DNA of 36,759 bases. Source: Cymbomonas tetramitiformis. Its lineage: Eukaryota; Chlorophyta; Pyramimonadophyceae; Pyramimonadales; Pyramimonadaceae. Positions within the stretch are counted from its first letter, which is position 1, and the number at the start of each line of letters is the position of its first letter. The position numbers were made by a program, and so were the translations under genes. The DNA lies in contig LGRX02035388.1 in NCBI GenBank assembly GCA_001247695.2, positions 1-36,759 of the forward strand. The letters run 5' to 3'. The notes under the pieces are model-generated. The model was given only the letters and a program-made list of their open reading frames with translations. It did no database searches and was not told where the DNA came from. Shown one piece after another: positions 1 through 7,343 of the stretch.

Positions 1-34
1 CGGTTCAGACAATCGTTGACGATTGTCTGAACCG
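1..34. promoter_or_regulatory. 34-bp perfect palindrome, copy 1
   Basis: Two 16-bp arms, cggttcagacaatcgt and its exact reverse complement, flank a 2-bp spacer (tg). The site ends 118 bp before the ATG of the F-box gene at 153. The same architecture recurs at 1068-1101 and 2679-2712, always with the invariant 9-bp inner arms gacaatcgt/acgattgtc. Conserved sequence, length and position ahead of cluster genes suggest a regulatory site for a dimeric DNA-binding protein; this is inference. It could instead be a very short foldback repeat that travelled with gene duplication. It sits at the window edge, so what lies to its left is unknown. Confidence 0.6.
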
Positions 35-152
35 TATAACGTCCACAATCCATGCACGCCGATGATATTTCATAAGCAAGTAAACTCACCTTCGAAATTC
101 ATTTTCAGCTTGACCGTTGAGCGACGCACCTCCACGAAAAGCTAGTCCGAGA

Positions 153-1019
153 ATGCCTCTTCCCGACTTAGTCCTTGTTAAAATCTTTCGTGCAGTTCTG
201 TGTAAAGTAGATCGGTCTGATGAACCAGCAAGTGTATACCTGCAGGATCTGTGCCGCATTCGATGTTCCTGCTCTCGGTTTAACGAGCTAATCATCATTG
301 AGCGTGCGCAACCTGCTTTGAGTGTTGGTTTGGTAGGTTGTGGGAACAACATTACCCGTTCCCTCCTTACTAGCTACATATTTGGTATGGAGGATGACCG
401 TATTGCAAAGTTAGTAGAAAGTGGTTACGCATCATTGCAGCGTCTGCGGAACATTTGCCAAACCCGGTATCCCCCGCACGTGAGTGCCGATGGATGGGCG
501 GTGTCTCCTAAATTGATTGACGCACACCTTAAAATGTTTACCTTGGACGCCATGCTGTTATCACGGCCAGCACAGGGCTCATCGACCCATGACAATATTT
601 TACACGTGCGGTTTGACTACATCACGCGCTTTAATCAAGCGTTCCTGCCTATGATGGATTGGATGCTTTTACGTGGGGATAATATTTGTCTCCCACTCGG
701 TGGACATGAGGTGGACATGAGTGTCGTACTTCGATATGAAGACCTGTCACGTGAAGGGGTGCGGGCGTGTGATACCATGAACACGCAGTCAGTAGTCAAT
801 GATATGACAGTGTTCGACCGCAGCCGCCTTGCCTACACGACGTGTCAGGTTGCTGCATATATGATCATAAGGGTGGACAAATTTCTCACCGGAGAACGTT
901 TCAACGGAAAAAGCTTATACTCTCAAATAAGGACAGAGCTTATGATAGCGAAAAACGTTCTCCGAGTCAACCATAGAATGACTCCCGAAATAGAGCACCG
1001 ATTATCTTACGAATTTTGA
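153..1019 (+). CDS. F-box-type protein, intact paralogue
   Basis: A 288-aa protein starting at ATG 153; the open frame reaches further upstream but has no earlier ATG. Residues 1-50 carry an F-box-like signature: MPLPDLVLVKIFRAVL, then a Cys/Arg-rich helix region (LCRIRCSCSRFNELI). F-box proteins normally bind Skp1 in SCF ubiquitin ligases and use the rest of the chain to bind a substrate. The C-terminal 230 residues match no repeat type I know (no LRR, Kelch or WD pattern). A second copy at 2773-3214 shares the F-box, the motif RAQPALSVGLV, and the block SPKLI-HLKMF-LD, which shows that the whole protein was conserved between the copies. The stop is TGA. A 34-bp palindrome lies 118 bp upstream. 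The F-box call rests on pattern only; the coding status is strong because of the paralogue. Confidence 0.65.
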   Translation: MPLPDLVLVKIFRAVLCKVDRSDEPASVYLQDLCRIRCSCSRFNELIIIERAQPALSVGLVGCGNNITRSLLTSYIFGMEDDRIAKLVESGYASLQRLRNICQTRYPPHVSADGWAVSPKLIDAHLKMFTLDAMLLSRPAQGSSTHDNILHVRFDYITRFNQAFLPMMDWMLLRGDNICLPLGGHEVDMSVVLRYEDLSREGVRACDTMNTQSVVNDMTVFDRSRLAYTTCQVAAYMIIRVDKFLTGERFNGKSLYSQIRTELMIAKNVLRVNHRMTPEIEHRLSYEF

Positions 1020-1067
1020 CGACTTTGTCTCATGCAGGGTTCGTGCATACCAAAACTTGCCTCCGGA

Positions 1068-1101
1068 CACTTCTGACAATCGTACACGATTGTCAACACC
1101 G
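1068..1101. promoter_or_regulatory. 34-bp palindrome, copy 2
   Basis: This copy has the same length and 2-bp spacer (ac) as copies 1 and 3. The inner 9-bp arms are perfect; the outer arm bases have drifted (cacttct on the left against aacaccg on the right). It ends 93 bp before the ATG at 1195. It lies between the F-box gene ending at 1019 and the first Cys-motif gene. Retention of the inner arms while the outer arms decay suggests that the inner 20 bp is the functional or most recently homogenised part. Confidence 0.55.
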
Positions 1102-1194
1102 TGTTGGAAGTCCCTCGAAGTTTATTGTTGTATATATAATTTTACATGTCTTTTATTCATTTCTTTTCGCAGTAAAAACTTAGCCTCCTGCAAT

Positions 1195-1571
1195 ATGAAT
1201 ACTCCTCATTTCATGGAAGACGCACTTGTTGAGCTTGAACGTATGTATATCGAATACGAAAAATGCTGTGTGTGCCATTCCTGGAATTTGTTCTTATATC
1301 GCGAGGAACTGTTCGTCGATCCTGCGCTGCATCCTACACATGACCCCTCTGACGCTAAGTGGAGGTTTATCCGCGACACGCGGGAAACATGGTATTTTCA
1401 ACTGTTGGATGCGCATCGGTATATGCTGCCACTCCAACGCAAGGCAACCCTGGCGCACTTACCCCAAAAACAATGCCGGTTCCCACAGATTTCATTCCCG
1501 AGTTGATTAACCAGGGCACAGGCTGTAATCCCGATCCTGATGACGACGGAAAGTGGTGCAATTGCCGTTAG
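1195..1571 (+). pseudogene. small Cys-motif protein, frameshifted
   Basis: The reading frame opens at ATG 1195 and encodes a Cys pair (KCCVCHSW), then an aromatic and Arg-rich stretch ending near HRYMLPLQR. In that frame it stops at 1506 with a tail unlike its relative. Moving one frame near position 1437 gives a continuation (RNPGALTPKTMPVP, ending WCNCR, then TAG at 1569-1571). That continuation matches the neighbour at 1670-2122, which has RNPWTGKWATPRNLKIP and GTCNC at the same places. The gene is therefore best read as one member of a two-Cys-cluster family (CxxC near the start, CxC near the end) with a single frameshift. A base-call error would look identical. The Cys clusters suggest a small zinc-binding fold; no family is recognised. 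A 34-bp palindrome precedes it. Confidence 0.5.
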
Positions 1572-1669
1572 GGAAAATATACCTGGCTCCCATGCCTACT
1601 TAAGACGTGTTGTAGCGTGTTTCAATAATTTATTTTCGCGTTCAAGACCTTCCTGGAGCAAAACCAGAA

Positions 1670-2122
1670 ATGGTGGATGCCGTCCTGCGTTGGTTGGATG
1701 GTTTTGACGATGATGAAGATATGACAAAGAATGTGTCCATGTTTGGTCATAAGCCTTGCGTAAACTGTCAGGCGGAAAACGTATATGTTTTGTGCGAAAG
1801 GCCTATCACTTTGGGAAATTGGGACTTTGACGAAATACTTGCAGGATACCGTTATGTACGCCGTACTCGGTTTTACCTATTCTTTACCTCGATGCATCTC
1901 GAACGATTTCCCTCGAGGAACCCTTGGACGGGGAAGTGGGCGACGCCTAGAAATCTAAAAATACCTGTGGACAAGATAAATCATTTATTGTTAACGGAGC
2001 AGCGCGGTGAGAGTATAGAGCAATATTTAGGAACGTGCAACTGTGCGGCGAATATGCAAGACGAGGACTTTGGCTTCGAACAAGATGATAATGATCAAAA
2101 GGATCCTTATCAAGGTCCCTAG
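1670..2122 (+). CDS. small Cys-motif protein, intact member
   Basis: A 150-aa ORF with an acidic N-terminus (FDDDEDM), a first Cys cluster (PCVNCQ, about residues 34-39), a central block rich in Tyr, Phe and Arg (about 60-85), and a second cluster (GTCNCAAN, about 121-128). It ends with an acidic Asp/Glu/Gln tail. It aligns over most of its length with the frameshifted ORF at 1195-1571; conserved spacing of the Cys pairs supports real coding and possible metal binding. No signal peptide or membrane segment is visible. Unlike its neighbours it has no palindrome directly upstream; the 98 bp after the previous stop are AT-rich. The stop is TAG. I do not recognise the family. Confidence 0.55.
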   Translation: MVDAVLRWLDGFDDDEDMTKNVSMFGHKPCVNCQAENVYVLCERPITLGNWDFDEILAGYRYVRRTRFYLFFTSMHLERFPSRNPWTGKWATPRNLKIPVDKINHLLLTEQRGESIEQYLGTCNCAANMQDEDFGFEQDDNDQKDPYQGP

Positions 2123-2245
2123 CAAATAGATATGCATGTCTAAACTTCTAGTATTTATTTGCAAGTCTAACATTACTTATACTTATGTGCTCGTCTTACC
2201 CTACACTGCTATCCTAATAGTCCATCGATTGTTCTAAGTAGTGTG

Positions 2246-2617
2246 TTATTCATACTCTGCATACTCCACACAGCTACCATTATCGCTACTTCCGTAGCCG
2301 TGTGATGGTGGGAAATCGTAATCCACCCACTCCCCGACATCGTTGTAGAACCCATAACACATATATGACATGTTTCGTGATTCGTCAGCGTTCTCATTAT
2401 CTACGTTTGCTTGCCTGTTGTTCTGTGGTGAAAATGTCAGCTCATCTGTATGCCGCCAGTAACTGGGTGATGCTGATATTCGCTCATACATATAAGGCCA
2501 TATGCACATGCAAACGTCGTTTCTTTGTGGTGTGTCGATTAGGATTCCATGGAGAATCGACTCAAAGTAAATTTGTCGGTCCAACGCGCAGATAAGGCAT
2601 AGGCGGGTCCGGCTCAT
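2246..2617 (-). CDS. small Cys-motif protein, divergent gene
   Basis: A 123-aa ORF read leftwards from ATG 2617 to TAA. It begins MSRTRLCLICALDRQIYF, placing a CxxC pair at residues 7-10 followed by alternating hydrophobics, the same start-of-domain pattern as in the two plus-strand Cys proteins (PCVNCQAENVYV, CCVCHSWNLFLY). Further Cys residues (VCMC, YMCYGF) and an acidic aromatic tail (WVDYDF, ending EYAEYE) follow. It may be a diverged third member of that family; this is a judgement by eye. Its ATG is 61 bp from the palindrome at 2679-2712, and the F-box start on the other side is 60 bp away, so the two probably share a bidirectional promoter. A plus-strand ORF in the same interval (2302-2595) looks like a shadow. 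Confidence 0.45.
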   Translation of the reverse strand: MSRTRLCLICALDRQIYFESILHGILIDTPQRNDVCMCIWPYMYERISASPSYWRHTDELTFSPQNNRQANVDNENADESRNMSYMCYGFYNDVGEWVDYDFPPSHGYGSSDNGSCVEYAEYE

Positions 2618-2678
2618 GGTTTTTCGGGTTGTGTGATATCATATACATTGCTGTCTTATTTATATCTAGCAAAACCCA

Positions 2679-2712
2679 CGGTTCTGACAATCGTGCACGA
2701 TTGTCAGAACCG
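2679..2712. promoter_or_regulatory. 34-bp perfect palindrome, copy 3
   Basis: Arms cggttctgacaatcgt and its exact complement flank a 2-bp spacer (gc). Against copy 1, the paired arm position 7 has changed from A to T and the matching base in the other arm has changed too, so the palindrome was kept through a compensatory change. It lies 61 bp from the minus-strand ATG at 2617 and 60 bp from the plus-strand ATG at 2773, which is the geometry of a shared site in a divergent promoter. Confidence 0.65.
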
Positions 2713-2772
2713 TTCGTATTGCCTATTTTAGAGGTTGCAATACTGGATAATCATCATTTTTTTTCACACATA

Positions 2773-3214
2773 ATGCATCTTCCAGACAACGTCTTGTTAA
2801 AAATCTTTCGGTACATTCCTTTCAGGCCTGACCAATCCAATGAACCGTTATGTATGTATCTCGGGACTTTGTGCCGAATAAGATGTGTCTGCGTACGGTT
2901 CAACGATACGATAATCGACCGTGCGCAACCCGCGCTAAGTGTTGGCCTCGTGCCTTGCGGCAACGCTATCACCCGTTCTCTTCTTACCGCCTACATTTTT
3001 TTCATGGAGGACGACAACCTTAATCTTTTAATTAATCGAGCCCACGTCTCCCTGCCTGCTACGCCTCCAGAGCTTTTATCATCAAAAGTATCCTGATATG
3101 GTGGCACCTCGCGGAATGGGCATGTCTCCGAAATTAATTGCGGACCACCTGAAAATGTTCGCGCTGGACACCATCCTTTTAGGTAGCCAACACCGGACTG
3201 TGACCGATCCGTAA
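2773..3214 (+). pseudogene. F-box-type protein, broken paralogue
   Basis: Starts MHLPDNVLLKIFRYIPF and follows the gene at 153 closely (LCRIRC-C-RFN, RAQPALSVGLV, ITRSLLT-YIF-MEDD). The first frame ends at TGA 3094-3096. Around 3055 a shift of frame brings back homology (YHQKYPDM, SPKLIADHLKMFALD), and this ends at TAA 3212-3214. The part corresponding to the last 150 or so residues of the intact copy is absent. One frameshift plus 3' truncation make it a pseudogene, unless the short 107-aa F-box product is used alone. Immediately after the break is a small hairpin (3222-3245) of unknown origin. The palindrome lies 60 bp upstream. Confidence 0.6.
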
Positions 3215-4010
3215 GCCTGTGCTGTGACACACCAAGGTGTCACAGGTAGCTAGGACCGAGACCGTACCGACTTCGAGACCGTTCCGGGGATATCTAGCTT
3301 AGGGTTTATTTCTTATGAGAGTCTATCTATATTGGGTTCACTGACTGTCTGATATCTCTGAACTAGGATATTCCAGTAACAGCCAGAACTCTAACAAAAA
3401 CATTTTTTGAACCCGCCGCGGTTTTTCATGTGGCATTTTCTATGTAAAGCCCCCACTATAACATGCACACCCATAACAAAACAGCTACACAAAAATTCCA
3501 TCCCCGACTAGTCAGGTACAAACCGTGAACGTAAACGCCACCATACCGAATACGTAGCGTAATGATGTTCACAATAAAACTTGTCTCTTACGCATCTTAA
3601 TGAAGTGTCATCGATACAGATATGTGTGTGTGTTGATGTTGTTGTGTCACTACTCTGTTCCTCTTGCTGTTTGTCGCATTATTGGCACTTAAAAATATCG
3701 ACCCTGGCTTACCACGACGCACTTACCGCATTATTGGCACTAGAGTCGAGCATTATTATATCACTCTAAAAACACCATCACTATATTAGCAGTATATCAT
3801 ATTAGCCATTACATTTACGCAAGGCTCGGTATCGATAACTCAATAACTCGATCGATTTATCATAAGTTTGTGATAATGTAACGACAACTTTTTGACTTAT
3901 CATATCGCATCCATACATTTGTTTAAGGTATCATATTGTATCGATCTGTTGCGTAGCATATCATGTCGTATCCGTAATAAACGTGTGATTAAAAATCATG
4001 GGATAAGTCT
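3215..4010. other. intergenic, no gene seen
   Basis: AT-rich non-coding DNA. A short imperfect hairpin (ctgtgacacacc / ggtgtcacag, 3222-3245) lies directly at the point where F-box homology stops. Between 3780 and 3970 variants of tatcatatcgcatcc recur irregularly. No ORF here has a recognisable motif. Confidence 0.5.
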
Positions 4011-4155
4011 AGATTGGGTGTGGACAAATCATTATAATCCAGATTGGGGGTAGACATTTCATTTAATGCAGATTGGGTGTAGGCACTTCATTTTAATCTA
4101 GATTGGGGGTAGACATTTCATTTTAATCTAGATTGGGTGTAGACTTCATTTTAAC
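4011..4155. repeat. 30-bp tandem repeat, 5 copies
   Basis: Units begin at 4011, 4041, 4070, 4100 and 4130, each starting agattggg and ending near tttcattttaatct. Two variants alternate: agattgggtgtag and agattgggggtag. The last unit lacks a few bases. No coding potential. Confidence 0.85.
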
Positions 4156-4296
4156 ATACCTTGATGCCTGGAGGACATTACATTTTAGATTGATAATATT
4201 GCATGTGAACATTATTGTGTAAATTCGACCGTTAGATATCAACATCTGACCACAATGAACATATATCTATCGGTTGGATTTGCGAAATAGTGTTTT

Positions 4297-5227
4297 TTAA
4301 GCACCAAAAGCAGCTCTTTCATAGTCCTCCTCCTCCTGCTTCTCACGACGAAGAGATATATCTCCTTTGACTCCCCACAATGGCACTCCTTGCTGAGACC
4401 CTCGGTGCACTCCGATCAGTGCCCCCGTCGCATCCAACATCGGAGAACCACTGGCGCCACCTGTGGATCTCTGCCCAGCCTGGTAGATGTATTCCAGACT
4501 AAATCCGTTTCGTGCAATAGAGGTGACGCGCGATTGGACCAACTTCCTACGGTTCCGGGGCTCATCTTGGCGCCGCGCCTCCGGAACTTGAGCCATCCAT
4601 TCGGCTGAATTCTCCCAACCATGGTGCACGGTTATCATTATGTCTCCCTGTAACGATCAAATCATCGCACAAACTAAGCCTGGTGAGCATAAGGGGCGCA
4701 AGAATTGCATCACTGAATCATTCAATGCAGGTGAGATCGAACTCGTGTTGACCTGCAAATCAGGAATATGTGGCACACGAGGGGAAAGGTGCGCGTGCGC
4801 TGGCGCAAGCCATACACACCTTAGTGGGTCCAGTTGATGGATCCAATGCCGCTGAGCTCACTCGGATAGGTCGAATGGAAGGGTGCGCGCTTAACATGTG
4901 TTGCGCACCCAGCTGATCCAGGGCCGCGATGCAGTAATCGTATCCACCCTTCCCCCCGTGACCGCCGCGTTCAAATACGAGGGCCGCGTTGAATCCGACT
5001 TGCACAGAGGTGTGTGTGCCATCGTTGTTGAGATATTTGAAGGTGGCGTATGAGTGTGGGCAGTATGCAGCCCGCGTGGACAAGTGATGCGCGGCCGTGA
5101 GGATGCACAGAATTTTTGTTGGTGCAGGCACGGGGATCTGCACCATCAGTGGCACACACAGATTCACCTCAGTCTCGGATGCCACAATCCCGCCATACTG
5201 CACCCCCCCGTGTGTTTCCATGATCAT
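4297..5227 (-). CDS. trypsin-like serine peptidase, two exons
   Basis: Exon 1 is 5227-4820 and exon 2 is 4647-4297, separated by a 172-bp intron with donor AAG|GTGTGT and acceptor TTACAG|GGA, both phase 0. The joined product is about 252 aa. The chymotrypsin-fold triad can be read in order: His in ILTAAHHL, Asp in YDYCIAALD, and Ser in STGGASGSPMLDATGALIG, the latter being the GxSGSP oxyanion loop typical of V8/glutamyl-endopeptidase and other trypsin_2-type enzymes. The spacing suits a compact domain of about 200 residues. Exon 1 has no clear signal peptide, and its ATG is only 24 bp from the boundary of the transposable element starting at 5255. An upstream exon encoding a leader may therefore have been separated. 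The C-terminal tail (REKQEEEDYERAAFGA) is charged. The function as an active peptidase is inferred from the triad. Confidence 0.65.
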
Positions 5228-5251
5228 ACGCGCGAAGCAAACACCTCCACC

Positions 5252-5254
5252 TTA
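5252..5254. repeat. target site duplication TTA, left
   Basis: The triplet tta directly abuts the left terminal inverted repeat; the partner copy is at 7341-7343. A 3-bp TTA/TWA duplication is the hallmark of PIF/Harbinger-type insertion. Confidence 0.55.
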
Positions 5255-5280
5255 TAGAGTGTTGAATTTCAAAAAGATTT
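5255..5280 (+). repeat. left terminal inverted repeat
   Basis: 26 bp, perfectly complementary to 7315-7340. The sequence inside it (ttgttcaaattgg) does not continue the match. Confidence 0.75.
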
Positions 5281-5703
5281 TGTTCAAATTGGAGTGCAAC
5301 AGAATTTTTGTGGTTTCAGACTTTCAGAATCCGTGACTCCTGCTGCAGTAGAGCCGAATGACACATGTAGCTCCGTGACACAAACAGGATGTACAAGTAG
5401 CCACGAAGCGACACGCCTGTTCAGCTCTGTTCCTTTTGCTCTTGCAAACAGGAACTTCACGGGTACCTACGGTACTCTGTGAGGCACACTGCAAATCCGA
5501 TTTTGTAATTTTCTTCACCTGTTTCACCGGTAAAACAGTAGAGTAGGTAGTGACTAGACCACTTGGTTGTACGACGGCGATCGAACGACGACAGGAGATC
5601 TGACAGAGAAGTCGCGGGGACGGCGTTACGACTTCAAACGACGGCTTCACAGCGACTACGACAGTACGATTGACTTCACTGTTACTCCTCTGAGGGAGAG
5701 AGA

Positions 5704-6714
5704 ATGGCTGGTTCTTCGAAGGGCAAGTCTACAGAGGAGAATTTCCCTCCCCTCCCGGGGAAGCCGGACATCGGGTAGGCTTCCCCTTCCCCGGCAGCAC
5801 CGTCCACTCAGGACGTGCTGTTACAACAAATTCTGACAATGCAAAAGCAGCAAGGGGAGCTGCTTGAGATGCAGAGGCAGCAGGCAGAAGATCATCGACT
5901 GCTGCGTGCTGAGCTTCAACGTCAAGCACAAATCAACGTTGAGCTGGAGGCGAAGGTGGCAGCGAAGCCTGGGACTTCTGACCCGGAATCCGCAGCCAAG
6001 ACCGCCGAGCAACTTCTGGAGAGAAGGAAGAAGCTGGACTACGTGCCAGCAGCCTCCGTCAACCCGTTCCCACCGCGGCCGGTGACACTGTCAACGAGGA
6101 TGCCGCAGTTGTACGACCTGCACGGCAGCAAGACGTACGACGCGCTCTCCAAGAAGTCCAACTCTTCGATGAAGTACGAGTGCATGGTGCTGGCTCCAGC
6201 GCTGTCTTATTTGCACGACGTGGTGATCGCGTGCAACCAGACATTGGACGTGAACGAAGGCTCCAGATTGTCACTGAGAGACTGGCAGAAACACTTCCAC
6301 GAGGTTACCAACTCGGTCCACGGCGTGTACGCTTTGCTTTGCAACCGTTGGACGATGCTGGAACTGCGCGGGCAGCTGGAGCAGGAGCCTGGTTCTTCGC
6401 AGCGTGGAGGATCAGACGCTCTACGCGCAAAGCTGCAGTTCGTGGAGGACAGGGTCTACCAGGCAGCAGACGGCGTGGTGGCGGACGAGGTGTTGCAGCA
6501 GTGGCTGAACGACTTCGACAAGAACCGCGGCAGGGCGATGCTGAACCTTACGTCAAAGAACGCGGCGAGCGCGGAAACGCGGGTTGTGAAAGATCCACGG
6601 GACCGCGACCGCTGGAAGGAGCGTAAGAACAAGGACAAGGATGAGAAGGACGGTAAGAAGCCTACCGACAAAGGCGGCAAGGGCCGGGGCGGAAAGCCCG
6701 CGGCCGATGTGTGA
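5704..6714 (+). pseudogene. gag-like protein with one in-frame TAG
   Basis: The frame runs from ATG 5704 (MAGSSKGKSTEENFPPLPGK) to TGA 6712-6714, about 336 codons, with one in-frame TAG at 5776-5778; the longest uninterrupted part is 5815-6714. The N-terminal third is Gln/Glu/Leu/Arg-rich with heptad character (QQILTMQKQQGELLEMQRQQ), a probable coiled coil. The middle is a helical domain (SSMKYECMVLAPALSYLHDV). The C-terminus is strongly basic and Lys/Gly-rich (DKGGKGRGGKPAADV), suiting nucleic-acid binding without a zinc knuckle. Its position directly before an RT ORF, overlapping it at GTGTGATG, identifies it as the ORF1/gag of a retroelement. The sequence family is not recognised beyond that. 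Confidence 0.6.
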
Positions 6715-7093
6715 TGTGCGTGCCGCCACCCCGTCCAGCGCAACAGCCCTCTCCGGGCGCTGGACGGGGGAAACTCACCGTGCAACAGCAGGTGAGACAG
6801 CGGAGGGGAGCATGGCGCGCGGCGGGCGCCAGTTCCGAGGTGATGCAATGGATTACTCACGGGGTGAAGTTGAGGTGGAAGCGCGGGCCTCCGCCTCCGT
6901 TCGACCACGGGGTGTCACTGAGGGATGCGACGCGGCAGCAACAGGTGTGGCTGGACGCGGAGAAGGAGAGGCTGCTGGAGAACGGGGCCTGGACGAGAGC
7001 GACGAGAAGATCTCACGTTTCTCGCGCTTTTTTAGTGCCAAAACCGGGTACGAACAAGTGGAGACTGGTGGTGGACTTCCGATGGCTAAGAAA
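6714..7093 (+). pseudogene. reverse transcriptase, N-terminal fragment
   Basis: ATG 6714 overlaps the gag stop TGA (6712-6714), a termination-reinitiation arrangement. After a Pro-rich start comes WITHGVKLRWKRGPPPPFDH, then a helix with LLENGAWTRA and the RT finger motif SRAFLVPKPGTNKWRLVVDF (motif 1/A region: a Phe-Leu-Val-Pro-Lys turn followed by WRL-V-D-R). This arrangement is typical of DIRS/Ngaro-like and related RTs. The domain is cut off just after RWLRK by the foldback insert at 7094, so the palm with the catalytic YxDD box is missing. The sequence right of the insert returns directly to the terminal repeat, so the rest of the RT was already lost before or during that insertion. Confidence 0.6.
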
Positions 7094-7314
7094 GCCCCGA
7101 AATCGTTTGGGGGGGGGGCTTTAGGCCTTTGGCTGAAGGCCAAAATATTTTGAAAAAAGGCATATATAGGGTGTTTTTGGATCATTTTTAAAGGTGGGGG
7201 GCTTTGGGACTTCGGCGCCGACAAAGGTGGGGCGGGGGGCCTGGCCTTCGGCGCCGAAAAAGGCGGGGGGTGGGCTTTGGGCTTTGGGTCAAAACCCCCA
7301 AACGATTTCGGGGC
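7094..7314. mobile_element. 221-bp foldback (MITE-like) insert
   Basis: A 20-bp inverted repeat, GCCCCGAAATCGTTTGGGGG, at 7094-7113 has its complement at 7295-7314. Flanks read AAA on both sides (7091-7093, 7315-7317), a possible 3-bp target duplication. The inside is low-complexity G-rich DNA with two further copies of ttcggcgccga and a short hairpin (ggcctttggctgaaggcc). The right boundary touches the outer element's terminal repeat exactly, so an alternative is that both repeats are parts of one complex terminus. Confidence 0.5.
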
Positions 7315-7340
7315 AAATCTTTTTGAAATTCAACACTCTA
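7315..7340 (-). repeat. right terminal inverted repeat
   Basis: Exact complement of 5255-5280; followed by the TTA duplication at 7341-7343. Confidence 0.75.
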
Positions 7341-7343
7341 TTA

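Larger units (their letters stand above)
5255..7340 (+). mobile_element. TIR-bounded element with gag/RT fragment
   Basis: A 26-bp inverted repeat beginning TAGAGTGTTGAATTTC occurs at 5255-5280 and, as its exact complement, at 7315-7340. Both ends are flanked by TTA. Inside on the plus strand are a gag-like ORF (5704-6714) and the first part of a reverse-transcriptase ORF (6714-7093), then a foldback insert (7094-7314) and the right terminal repeat. Elements with inverted ends plus gag and RT are known as DIRS-type retrotransposons, but those make no target duplication. A DNA transposon that captured retroelement sequence, or a nested insertion, would also fit. The RT is truncated and no transposase or recombinase remains, so the copy cannot be autonomous. 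Confidence 0.6.

Noticed and set aside
2302..2595. 97-codon plus-strand ORF opposite the minus-strand Cys protein.
   Set aside because: No family resemblance; the minus-strand frame has the CxxC pattern and the symmetrical promoter spacing.
1..2712. Three palindromes considered as CRISPR-like repeats or terminators.
   Set aside because: They are about 1.1 and 1.6 kb apart, precede rather than follow genes, and the context is eukaryotic.
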